Shown here: positions 43,395 to 51,791 of the stretch, in pieces
How the letters are laid out: the number at the start of each line of letters is the position of its first letter
Numbering within the stretch: position 1 is the stretch's first letter
Assembly: GCF_900106055.1 (NCBI RefSeq)
Contig: NZ_LT629792.1
Location: 434,001-498,000 of the forward strand
DNA length: 64,000 nt
Reading direction: 5' to 3'
Source: Schaalia radingae
GTDB taxonomy: Bacteria; Actinomycetota; Actinomycetes; Actinomycetales; Actinomycetaceae
Translations under genes and position numbers: made by a program
Notes under the pieces: model-generated
The model's database searches: none
What the model was told of the DNA's origin: nothing
Seen by the model: the letters and a program-made list of their open reading frames with translations, nothing else

Positions 43395-44076
43395 GGTTGC
43401 GCACCTGACCAAAAAATACGGACAATGGCCGGCGCTCAACGATATATCTTTCGCCATTGAGCCCGGGCAGATCGTTGGCCTGATGGGGGACAACGGGTCC
43501 GGGAAAACGACACTTCTGAAAATCCTGGCAGGAATACTGTCCGGTTACGAGGGGAACGTCGCCATCCACGGCCATGCGCCCGGCCCGCAGTCCAAAGCCA
43601 TCACCTCCTACCTGCCGGACGAATCGGCGCTGCCAACCAGCCTGACAGCCGATGAGGCGATCCGCATGTATGCCGACTTCTTCGATGACTTCGACAGTGC
43701 TCAGGCTTCTGAGATGATCGATTTCTTCGAACTGCCACACAACAAACGCTTCCGAGAGATGTCAAAAGGTATGCGCGAAAAGGCGCAAGTGGCACTCACC
43801 ATGTCCAGACGGGCAAAAGTCCACCTGCTGGATGAGCCGATATCAGGGGTTGACCCGGCGGCGCGCGACATTATCATGCGCGGCGTGCTAACAGGTTTTG
43901 ACCCCGACGCCCTCATGATCCTGTCCACACACCTGATCCGCGACATCGAGCCGATCATTGACTACGCAATCTTCATGCGCCAGGGGAAGATCCTGCTGGC
44001 GGGACACGTTGATGATCTGCGAGAAGAACACGGCACGGACCTCGACACTCTGTTTAGAAAGGTGTATGCACGATGA
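43375..44076 (+). CDS. ABC exporter ATP-binding protein (YtrB-like)
   Basis: 233 aa single nucleotide-binding domain. Walker A GDNGSGKTTLLK (about residues 38-49), a relaxed signature in FREMSKGMREKAQVALTMS, Walker B VHLLDEPISGVDP, and LSTHLIRDIE. ATG 43375 has AAAGGA upstream; the longer frame start falls inside gntR. The stop overlaps the permease ATG by four bases. It belongs with YtrA-linked transporters. Confidence 0.92.
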   Translation: MTTHAIEVAHLTKKYGQWPALNDISFAIEPGQIVGLMGDNGSGKTTLLKILAGILSGYEGNVAIHGHAPGPQSKAITSYLPDESALPTSLTADEAIRMYADFFDDFDSAQASEMIDFFELPHNKRFREMSKGMREKAQVALTMSRRAKVHLLDEPISGVDPAARDIIMRGVLTGFDPDALMILSTHLIRDIEPIIDYAIFMRQGKILLAGHVDDLREEHGTDLDTLFRKVYAR

Positions 44077-44885
44077 TCTGGACAATTATCCGCTATGACG
44101 CCAAAGCAACGTGGCGCCAGCTGTGCGTCATGCCTGTCGTGGCAGCATTGCTGCTGGGCACAGCAATCGGCGCAGATGCGCTGAAAATTCCAGTGTTGAA
44201 GGAAATTTCCCTGGTACTCGCAGTGGTGGCAATCGGCGGGCTGCTTGCAGTGCAGGCGCTGATATGCATCCTCAACTACTGGACATCAATGTATGGGCGA
44301 CAGGGCTCATTCACGCAGACCATTCCGGTGCGCACATCAACACTTTTGAGTGGAAAACTCCTGTACGCACTTATCGTCGGCGTGCTGTCACTGATCGTGA
44401 CCGCCGTGTTCACGCTGCTTGCCGTCCTGTATTACGTCGGCGCCGAACCTGCGCGCTACGTCATTGACCAGATTCTTCAGCAGGCGTGGACCAATGCGGT
44501 CATACTGGTAATCGCAAGCGTGCTCCTCCAGTTAGTCTGCTCACTGGTGATCGTATGGTCGGTGATCACAATCAGTTCTGACGAAAAACTCTGGTCGCTC
44601 AGATGGGGCGCACCGGTCCTCGGCCTGTTCTGCACATACGTTGTTTATGAAGTCGGAGCTGCGCTGTTCATGCTGTTCATTCCGATCGGAGTGCGTATGG
44701 AAGATCCCGGGGCAGGTGACATCGTCATGGAAGGAATGTGGCCCAGCTTCGTCAAACTGGTGCAGTATGACGCAGCATCGCCTGAGGTGCTGGGGCTTGG
44801 ATACGTCCTGTGGGCGGTTGTTCTGGCAGTGGTGCTGCTTGTCCTCGCGCGGCGTCACGCGGATCGGCGCACATCCGTTCGGTAG
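44073..44885 (+). CDS. ABC-2 type permease of the YtrA-linked exporter
   Basis: 270 aa with six predicted membrane segments, for example VAALLLGTAIGADAL, ISLVLAVVAIGGLLAVQALICIL and VLWAVVLAVVLLVLA. A polar stretch around MYGRQGSFTQTIPVRTSTLLSGK matches the conserved cytoplasmic part of such permeases (P-V-x at the start of the loop). ATGA overlap with the ATPase stop; a strong terminator follows. Substrate unknown. Confidence 0.85.
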   Translation: MIWTIIRYDAKATWRQLCVMPVVAALLLGTAIGADALKIPVLKEISLVLAVVAIGGLLAVQALICILNYWTSMYGRQGSFTQTIPVRTSTLLSGKLLYALIVGVLSLIVTAVFTLLAVLYYVGAEPARYVIDQILQQAWTNAVILVIASVLLQLVCSLVIVWSVITISSDEKLWSLRWGAPVLGLFCTYVVYEVGAALFMLFIPIGVRMEDPGAGDIVMEGMWPSFVKLVQYDAASPEVLGLGYVLWAVVLAVVLLVLARRHADRRTSVR

Positions 44886-44899
44886 CGGATTGCCAGGCA

Positions 44900-44936
44900 G
44901 CCCGCCTCCCTCGTCTGCTTGTCGAGGGAGGCGGGC
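44900..44936 (+). terminator. Terminator of the gntR-ABC operon
   Basis: 14-bp perfect stem GCCCGCCTCCCTCG (44900-44913) / CGAGGGAGGCGGGC (44923-44936). No T-run. Confidence 0.75.
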
Positions 44937-44983
44937 CTGTGAGAAAGTATGAAGGTCAGTGTAGCGTGGATGTGGAGGTACCA

Positions 44984-45454
44984 ATGTCGGACCCGGTGCG
45001 ACCTGTTGGTGGCCAGATGGAGCCGAATCGTCGGCCAGGGACGGTGTGGGCGCTGCTCATCCTCACGTTGATCTATTGCATCTTCAGCACTGTCAGAGCT
45101 ATCAAGGACGCCCTCACAGCGTGGCCGCAGATGACAGACAATGGTGAGGATCTCACGATGGTTGCAGTGGTTATCGACCTTGTCATTATCGGCCTGTGTG
45201 TCCTGCTGCTGCTCGGTGCACTCCTCGTCACCATGCGAATGACACGGATCCTGATGCTGGTTGCAGGGATCATGACGATCGGATGGGAGCTGCTGTCCGT
45301 TTTCAGCTACGCGGTCTTGCTGCAGGAATATCACCTTGGTCGCTGGGCGATCAAACTGGGCCAGCTTGGAATCGTGATCGTCATCGTAGTGCTGACGCTG
45401 GTTCCACCCACGGCGCGCTGGTTTGCAGCCAGGTTCACGCAGCGCAGGATATAG
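44984..45454 (+). CDS. Small four-segment membrane protein of unknown function
   Basis: 156 aa. After a polar N-terminus (MSDPVRPVGGQMEPNRRPG) there are four hydrophobic segments: TVWALLILTLIYCIFSTV, MVAVVIDLVIIGLCVLLLLGAL, ILMLVAGIMTIGWELLSVF and LGQLGIVIVIVVLTLVPP. ATG 44984 has GGAGG five bases upstream, so the longer frame is discarded. Flanked by terminators on both sides, so it is its own unit. I recognise no family. Confidence 0.75.
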   Translation: MSDPVRPVGGQMEPNRRPGTVWALLILTLIYCIFSTVRAIKDALTAWPQMTDNGEDLTMVAVVIDLVIIGLCVLLLLGALLVTMRMTRILMLVAGIMTIGWELLSVFSYAVLLQEYHLGRWAIKLGQLGIVIVIVVLTLVPPTARWFAARFTQRRI

Positions 45455-45535
45455 GCGTTCGAGGGTGGATGCGCGCCCTCGCCATGCCTGAGAAAGGGAT
45501 GGTCCAGCCAGTCCCGCTAAGACGACTTTGACACC

Positions 45536-45569
45536 GATGCCCAAGGCCGATTCGTCAGCCTTGGGCATC
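45536..45569. terminator. Terminator between converging membrane protein and DEAD-box genes
   Basis: 12-bp perfect stem GATGCCCAAGGC (45536-45547) / GCCTTGGGCATC (45558-45569). Confidence 0.75.
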
Positions 45570-45599
45570 TGTATGCGTGAAACTTCAGGTGGTGCCGAC

Positions 45600-47309
45600 T
45601 TACTCAGCAGCCTCGGAACCACTGGAACGGCGGCGTACACGGCGGCGAGTGCCCTGAGTGCCCTCACCCTTGGCAGATCCAGAGTCACTCTTGCGGCGAC
45701 GCACACGCGTACGTTGACGACGCGGTGTCTCCTCAGATCCACCGTCCTGCGACGCTGCGCCCTTACGGCGGCCAGAGGAGCGACGCCCACCACCTCGACG
45801 CCCGGATCCTCGACCCGAACCACGCCCTGATCCGCGTCTCGGACCGTGATGCCCGCGACCGGTTTCTCCCAGATCCTCCACCTTCTCGGCTTGCAGACCC
45901 GCGCGCGTGCGCTGTGAACGCGGCAAACGGTCGGTGACATCGGTCGGGATATCCAAATCCGTGTACAAGTGATCCGACGTGTGGTACGTCTCAAGGGGGT
46001 CTGGCACGCCCAGCCCCAACGCTTTCGAGATCAGTGACCAGCGCGGCACATCATCCCAGTCCACGAACGTGACAGCGGTGCCGGATGCGCCTGCACGGCC
46101 GGTGCGTCCAATGCGATGCAGGTAGATTTTCTCGTCTTCAGGGCACTGGTAGTTGACCACATGTGTCACGTCGTCAACGTCGATGCCGCGTGCCGCCACG
46201 TCGGTGGCCACCAGCACGTCGATCTTGCCGTTACGGAACGCCCGCATTGCCCGCTCGCGCGCACCCTGACCCAGGTCACCGTGCAGCGAACCAACAGCAA
46301 AACCGCGATGCGTCAGATCCTCGCCCAGGCGCGCTGCCGTCCTCTTGGTGCGGCAGAAAATAATGGTGCGGCCTCGCCCTCGTGCCTGCAGAATACGGCT
46401 GATGACTTCCACCTTGTTCATCGCGTGCACGCGGTAAATGACCTGCTTGACTGTGCGCACCGTGGCGCCCTGATCCTCCGGGTCCTGCGCGCGGATGTGG
46501 GTCGGCTGGGACATGAAGCGGCGAGCCAGCGCCACTACCGGGCCAGGCATCGTCGCTGAGAACAGCATCGTGTGGCGCGTAGCCGGAACGCGTGCCAGCA
46601 AAGTTTCCACATCGGGCAAAAAGCCCAGATCCAGCATCTCGTCGGCTTCGTCAAGGACCACTGTCTTCACGCCGTTGAGCTTGAGCACGCGCCGCTTGAG
46701 CAGGTCGATCAGACGACCAGGAGTTCCCACAACGACGTCAGTGCCGCGTTCCAGCGAATCGATCTGCGGCTCGAACGCTACGCCACCATAAATCTCCGTG
46801 ATGCGCACACCCAGTTTCGATCCGGCGACGCGCAGATCAGCCGCCACCTGCTTGGACAGCTCGCGCGTGGGGAGCACAACCAGTGCCTGCGGGCAGTCGG
46901 GATTGAGCAGATCCGCATACGCTGGGCTCGAGGGCACCACCAGCTCCTGAAGCAGTGGGATCCCAAAACCCAGCGTCTTGCCGGTACCGGTTTTCGCCTG
47001 GCCGATGATGTCATGCCCGTCCAGCGCCACCGGCAAGGTGAGTGCCTGAATCGGGAACGGGTGGGTAATGGAACGCTCCTCCAACGCCTGCACGATCGGA
47101 TCGCACACGCCGAAATCTGCGAATGAGCGTTCATCGAGGTGCGACGTGGAGCCGTCCTCGTCAGTGATGTCCGGGACTGCTTCGCCGGCGTGAGCGTCGA
47201 ATGTTCCGTCGGCAATGTCACCCAGGCGCACCACCCCGGCTGAGTAGGTCACTGACGAGGGTGACTCGTCCTGAGGCTGCGCTTCGTTATCTGTCAAGGA
47301 ATCAGTCAC
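45600..47309 (-). CDS. DEAD-box ATP-dependent RNA helicase
   Basis: 569 aa. Q motif (FADFGVCDPIVQALEERSITHPFPIQ), motif I AKTGTGKT, VLPTRELS, DEADEMLDLGF, SATMP, IIFCRTKR, VLVATDVAARGIDV and HRIGRTGRAG cover both RecA domains. The C-terminal 100 residues are Arg/Gly/Ser-rich (GSGRGSGRGSGRRGGGRR), an RNA-binding tail. The ORF extends 70 codons further upstream without homology; GTG 47309 with AGGAT just ahead is the more likely start. Neighbouring ferritin-like and DUF3107 genes repeat an actinobacterial arrangement. Confidence 0.93.
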   Translation of the reverse strand: MTDSLTDNEAQPQDESPSSVTYSAGVVRLGDIADGTFDAHAGEAVPDITDEDGSTSHLDERSFADFGVCDPIVQALEERSITHPFPIQALTLPVALDGHDIIGQAKTGTGKTLGFGIPLLQELVVPSSPAYADLLNPDCPQALVVLPTRELSKQVAADLRVAGSKLGVRITEIYGGVAFEPQIDSLERGTDVVVGTPGRLIDLLKRRVLKLNGVKTVVLDEADEMLDLGFLPDVETLLARVPATRHTMLFSATMPGPVVALARRFMSQPTHIRAQDPEDQGATVRTVKQVIYRVHAMNKVEVISRILQARGRGRTIIFCRTKRTAARLGEDLTHRGFAVGSLHGDLGQGARERAMRAFRNGKIDVLVATDVAARGIDVDDVTHVVNYQCPEDEKIYLHRIGRTGRAGASGTAVTFVDWDDVPRWSLISKALGLGVPDPLETYHTSDHLYTDLDIPTDVTDRLPRSQRTRAGLQAEKVEDLGETGRGHHGPRRGSGRGSGRGSGRRGGGRRSSGRRKGAASQDGGSEETPRRQRTRVRRRKSDSGSAKGEGTQGTRRRVRRRSSGSEAAE

Positions 47310-47618
47310 GATCCTGCTATCTCCATCTTCGGGACGTTGCCCGAGGTCAGGTGTGAATGCGATGCACTCACACACGAGGGGAAGCCGATCGCGCATTATC
47401 ACTGGGCACATACACGCCTCATGTCGGGCGACGTTGAATGTGCACGGACGCGGCAAAGATTTCACCAAGGTGAAAGCTCCGCGGTTCAGTCGGTATCTGA
47501 CGGTGTCGTGTTGAGTCAAAGCGACCGGTCAACCGTATGTTCGTCTCCATGATATCCGTGTCGGCCGTATGAATGTGCAGGCGGTGAGGGTTATCACGTC
47601 CCACGGCTGTGATCGCGC

Positions 47619-47624
47619 TAGGCT
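47619..47624 (+). promoter_or_regulatory. Leaderless -10 element of the ferritin-like gene
   Basis: TAGGCT followed by exactly six bases and ATG 47631. Confidence 0.5.
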
Positions 47625-47630
47625 GGAGCC

Positions 47631-48260
47631 ATGCAACGTGTCTACGAAACTCCTTCACACGCCACCAGTGAAGCGCTCGGTTTTTTCGCGTACGGCGCGC
47701 TGGCGGCCATGACCCGTCTGGCCAAGGACGGTGACCAGGCGCCCACCATCGACGCCCATATCGCTCACATGGAAATGGCGGATCGCGCGTTCCAGTTCTT
47801 CACACAGATGGGAGTCTGGGCGCGTCACCGCGGGCTGGATCTGGCCGAGCTTGCCGACGAGTATTCAGGCATGTTTGACGACATTGACATGCGCACCCGG
47901 CCCAGTCAGTGGTGGGAACGCTCCGTCAAAACGTACGTCACGCTGGGTATCCTGAGTGACCTGATGCGCGAAGTCGCCGTGTGCCACAAGCTGTTTGATG
48001 ACGTGTCGGAGTCGTGGGATCTGGGTCAGGGCGCGTGGGTGGAAGAACACCTCGCGCCGCTGACTGCGCAGGACGGGCAGCTGGCCGCACGGTTGTCCTT
48101 GTGGGCCAGGCGCGTGGCGGGCGAGGTGCTCGGTCTGGCTCGCGCCACGCTGTTCACGCATCCGAATTTGGCGAAAGACGGCGACACGGCTGATGCCATT
48201 TCCGCCGAGGTCACCCGGCGTCACGGTGAGCGCATGGAGCGCATTAACCTCAAGCCCTGA
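47631..48260 (+). CDS. Ferritin-like fold protein (MiaE-like)
   Basis: 209 aa, helical. The pattern EALGFFAYGALAAMTRLAKDG, HIAHMEMADRAFQFF (ExxH-like), and LVREVAVCHKLFD-type later helices fits the actinobacterial ferritin-like/tRNA hydroxylase family found beside rhlE-like helicases. Diiron ligands are suggested by E-H in MEMADR and HIAHM, but not all four can be placed with confidence. Divergent from the DEAD-box gene and convergent with DUF3107. Confidence 0.75.
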   Translation: MQRVYETPSHATSEALGFFAYGALAAMTRLAKDGDQAPTIDAHIAHMEMADRAFQFFTQMGVWARHRGLDLAELADEYSGMFDDIDMRTRPSQWWERSVKTYVTLGILSDLMREVAVCHKLFDDVSESWDLGQGAWVEEHLAPLTAQDGQLAARLSLWARRVAGEVLGLARATLFTHPNLAKDGDTADAISAEVTRRHGERMERINLKP

Positions 48261-48272
48261 GGTGGTTCATCT

Positions 48273-48497
48273 CTAGCTGACGGCGAAGCCCACTCGGCGA
48301 GGCTGTTCTGAGGCGATCGACACGTATGCCAGGGATGCTGCCGGTACGATGATGCGCTGTCCCCGCCGGTCAGACAGGTCGAGGGCGGTCGAGTCTGCGG
48401 CTGTCTGCTTGACGAGGGCGACCAGGTCTTCCTCGTCCATGTCCACGTCAAGTTGAAGTTCGCGGGCAGCGCCTTGCACTCCGATTGCTATTTTCAT
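48273..48497 (-). CDS. DUF3107 small protein
   Basis: 74 aa. MKIAIGVQGAARELQLDVDMDEEDL and the end LAYVSIASEQPRRVGFAVS match the actinobacterial DUF3107 family (mycobacterial TB9.4-type). AAGGGAG lies before the ATG. Soluble, alpha-beta; function unknown. Divergent from adnA. Confidence 0.9.
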   Translation of the reverse strand: MKIAIGVQGAARELQLDVDMDEEDLVALVKQTAADSTALDLSDRRGQRIIVPAASLAYVSIASEQPRRVGFAVS

Positions 48498-48593
48498 GTG
48501 AATCTCCCTTTCGAGCCGGCCATATCCTGATTCTCACCCTAGCAACGCTGCACCTCACGTACCGGATCGAACGCAAATGCACGTGCAGGATGT

Positions 48594-48599
48594 CACTAT
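48594..48599 (+). promoter_or_regulatory. Possible leaderless -10 element of adnA-like gene
   Basis: CACTAT followed by six bases and ATG 48606; weaker match than the TAnnnT examples. Confidence 0.35.
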
Positions 48600-48605
48600 T
48601 GGGAC

Positions 48606-51600
48606 ATGGACATCACCACGACTCCGATTATCGCGCTTGAACAGCCAGTTCACGTTGCTGTTCCTCAGCTGGATCAGTATCAACGCGCAGTATGCGATGC
48701 GGTTGCCGCAGGGCAGCATGCTGTGGTGCGCTCCATGCCTGGATCGGGGCGGACGACGTGCGCACTGGCTGTTGTCCAACAGGCTGTGAACAGGTCAGAC
48801 AACGTGATGATGCTCGTGCCGGATCGCAACCGGGCGGACTGGCTTCAACCCCGTGTGGAAGCGCTCGCACCGCACACTGTTCGCCCCGTGCGAACGCCGG
48901 CCGGCTGCGCCTATCAGGTTGTCTCCACGTGGCGCACCGTGCGCGCGGATCCACTCGGTCCCGTTCAACTGGTCACCGGAGCGGCAGAAGATCAACTCAT
49001 AGCGGACCTGATGACGCGTCCCGGCATTAACTGGCCGGAATTCCTGCCTGAACAGATGCGTGACATGGCGGCCTTCCGCATGGAAGTACGCAACCTTTTC
49101 GCTCGCGCCGGTGAAGCAGGTATCAGCGGTGAGGAACTGGAACGAATTGGACGTGAGCGCGGTGCAGACGAGTGGGTGGCGTGCGGGCAGCTTCTGCAGG
49201 TGTACGAGGGGGGCCCCGACTTCGCTGTGGAAACGCGCGGCACAATGCTGGCTGACATGTCGCGCATACAGCGTGTGGCGGCTCAGGTGATCGATGGGTG
49301 GGATCGTGATGCCGCGCGCGTGGGGGTGAGTACAGATGCGCCCATACCTGATGTGATCGTGGTGGATGATCTGCAGGACTGCACCCCCTCGACTGTTGAA
49401 CTGCTCAGCGCGTGTGCACGCAGTGGCACCAGGATCGTGGCATTTGCCGCTCCCGATGTTGCTGTGGCGTCTTACCGAGGGGGCGAACCCCACCTGGATG
49501 CGCGCCTGGCGCGCCGCCTGGGCGTTCCCCTGATGCAGCTGGGTGCCAACCGGCGCGGCACACCTGTACTGCGCCACATGGTCTACGACGCAGTTGAACG
49601 AATCGGCGTGCAGGCCTCGGCTGCGCACCGATTGACAGAAGCTCAGGCATTGGGTGTATCGGATGGGCAGGCAGACGATACGCCGGCGACAGATGATGTG
49701 CATCTGCACGTCGTTGCAACTGATGCTCAGATGGGAGCGCAGTGCGCGCGGGCCGTGCGCCATGCTTTTCTGCATGAGGGGGTGGACTGGGCGGACCAGG
49801 TCATCATTGCGCGCTCCAGCAGCATCGTTGAACAGGTCCGGCGCCAGCTGATGCAAGGCTCGGTCCCCGTTGCCGGTGGCCAGCGTGTCTTCACATTTTC
49901 CGCAGAGCCAGCAACCCGGATTCTGCTTGAGCTGATCTGTGCCGAGGCGGAGGATGCGGAGGCCTTGCTGACACACCTGTTTGACTCGCCCTACATCCAG
50001 GTCGATCCTCTTGACGTGTCGCTAGTTCTGCGAGCGCTGAACCGGCAGCGCCGGGACGAAGGTGCAGGCAGTGCAGATGATGGCGACGACACTGATGTCC
50101 GCGTCCAGGAGGTGAGCATCGCTGAGCTCATCACCTCGCCGCAGATCCTCGACACGCTTAAGAATGACGACGAAGCAGCGCAGGAGGCCGTGTCGCGCAT
50201 CAGGGGTGAACTGCTCACAGCTCACCTGATGTGGAAAGCGGCCCAAGATGCCGCACAACTGACACCCGGCGTGGCACTGTGGCGCCTGTGGAACAGCAGC
50301 AGCGAACTGGGTGAGGAGCACTCAGTGGCGACCCGATGGCGCAATGGCGCCATTGCTGGAGGCACGGATGCTGCATGGTACGACGATCAGCTCGACGCGG
50401 TCCTGGCACTGTTCAAAGTTGCCGATGTCTACGAGCAGCGTGAGCCAGGCGCACGGGCAGGAGCTTTCGCGCAGCAGCTGCTCGGTGATGACGTACCAAC
50501 CGATACGATCGCGCAGGCAGGGATTCGTCCTCGAGGAATCGAAGTACTGACACCGGCAGCCGCGATGGGGCGCGAATGGAAGCTCGTGCACATCGTGGGC
50601 GTGCAGGACGGTCAGTGGCCCAACATGACGGTGCGTGACCGAGTGCTGCGTTCCGACCTGATCGGGCAGGCTGACCCTGATCCCTCCACGCGGTTGGCGC
50701 GCCACCAGATCATGGAAGATGAACGCCGTCTGTTCGCCGCCGCTTTGTCCAGAGCTACGCGAGGCGTGCAGGTTTATGCCGTGCTGAATGAGGACGAAGC
50801 TCCCTCGTCGTTCGTGGACCTGATTGCGCGATACAGTCACGCACCGCGCACCGAAGATGGAGACTTGATTGTTGAACGCGTACCTGCGCCCCTGAACATG
50901 GCTGGTCACGTCGCGCACCTGCGCCATCTTGCAGCTCAGGGTGGAAAAGAGAGCGAACAGGCCATCGAACTGCTTGCGGTGCTGGCACGCAGCGGCATCA
51001 GCTATGCGAACCCGCGCTACTGGATGGGGACAGGCGGGGTGACGACCTCTGAGGTTACCGGCTCGAAAACGGTGCGCCTGTCACCCTCGAAAATCCAGGA
51101 CATCCGCGATTGCCCGCTCAAATGGTTCTTCACGTCGATCGGCGCTGACCAGGCGCCGGGTGCCGCCCAGGAATTGGGCTCCCTCATCCATGCCATTGCT
51201 CAGCGTCACCCGCATGGACCACTCGATGTCATGATGAGCGAGTTGCGCGCCGCATATGACCTGCTGGACTTCGATGCGAACACACTGGCAGGACGCCAGC
51301 AGATCGCGCAGGCTGAGCACATCATCGAGAACCTTGCCGCGTATATGGAGGGAGTGCCCGGTCCGGTAGAGGTCGAACAATCCATTCACGCCACCATCGG
51401 TGATGTCATCGTGAGCGGGCGCATCGACCGGATTGAGCATGTGGACGGGAAGGTACGCGTGGCGGACCTGAAAACAGGCAAGAGCGCCGTATCAAAGACC
51501 GCGGCTCAGGAACATCCTCAGCTCGCGTCCTACCAGGTGGCATTGACAGCCGCAGGATATGAAATGACTGGAGCGCGCCTGGTGTACCTCGGAACGAAAA

Positions 51601-51791
51601 ACGTCGCGACGCGCGAACAGTCAGCAATGGACTCCGAACAGTTCACTCAATGGTGCGACCAGATGAAGCAGTGGGGACAGATGGCGCGCGGCCCGCACTA
51701 TCCGGCAACACCGTCAGAAGATGCATGCCGCTTTTGCCGTTTCGCTCAGAGTTGCCCTGCCAAAGATGAAGGACGGAGGACACTTCCATGA
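48606..51791 (+). CDS. adnA: AdnA-like helicase-nuclease subunit with degenerate motor
   Basis: Partner of the next gene in double-strand-break end resection. 1061 aa: UvrD-like motor half and a C-terminal RecB-family nuclease. The P-loop reads MPGSGRTT, with Arg49 in place of the catalytic Lys, and motif II is DDLQD (254-258) instead of DEFQD, so ATP hydrolysis is probably weak or lost, as described for mycobacterial AdnA. The nuclease has SGRIDRIEHVDG, VADLKTGK and QLASYQ; CPLKWFF and CRFCRFAQSCP supply the four cysteines of an Fe-S cluster. The stop overlaps adnB (ATGA). Confidence 0.85.
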   Translation: MDITTTPIIALEQPVHVAVPQLDQYQRAVCDAVAAGQHAVVRSMPGSGRTTCALAVVQQAVNRSDNVMMLVPDRNRADWLQPRVEALAPHTVRPVRTPAGCAYQVVSTWRTVRADPLGPVQLVTGAAEDQLIADLMTRPGINWPEFLPEQMRDMAAFRMEVRNLFARAGEAGISGEELERIGRERGADEWVACGQLLQVYEGGPDFAVETRGTMLADMSRIQRVAAQVIDGWDRDAARVGVSTDAPIPDVIVVDDLQDCTPSTVELLSACARSGTRIVAFAAPDVAVASYRGGEPHLDARLARRLGVPLMQLGANRRGTPVLRHMVYDAVERIGVQASAAHRLTEAQALGVSDGQADDTPATDDVHLHVVATDAQMGAQCARAVRHAFLHEGVDWADQVIIARSSSIVEQVRRQLMQGSVPVAGGQRVFTFSAEPATRILLELICAEAEDAEALLTHLFDSPYIQVDPLDVSLVLRALNRQRRDEGAGSADDGDDTDVRVQEVSIAELITSPQILDTLKNDDEAAQEAVSRIRGELLTAHLMWKAAQDAAQLTPGVALWRLWNSSSELGEEHSVATRWRNGAIAGGTDAAWYDDQLDAVLALFKVADVYEQREPGARAGAFAQQLLGDDVPTDTIAQAGIRPRGIEVLTPAAAMGREWKLVHIVGVQDGQWPNMTVRDRVLRSDLIGQADPDPSTRLARHQIMEDERRLFAAALSRATRGVQVYAVLNEDEAPSSFVDLIARYSHAPRTEDGDLIVERVPAPLNMAGHVAHLRHLAAQGGKESEQAIELLAVLARSGISYANPRYWMGTGGVTTSEVTGSKTVRLSPSKIQDIRDCPLKWFFTSIGADQAPGAAQELGSLIHAIAQRHPHGPLDVMMSELRAAYDLLDFDANTLAGRQQIAQAEHIIENLAAYMEGVPGPVEVEQSIHATIGDVIVSGRIDRIEHVDGKVRVADLKTGKSAVSKTAAQEHPQLASYQVALTAAGYEMTGARLVYLGTKNVATREQSAMDSEQFTQWCDQMKQWGQMARGPHYPATPSEDACRFCRFAQSCPAKDEGRRTLP

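Noticed and set aside
44855..45994. 379-codon minus-strand frame across two terminators
   Set aside because: Runs through two perfect terminator hairpins and opposite two real genes; composition is that of a shadow.
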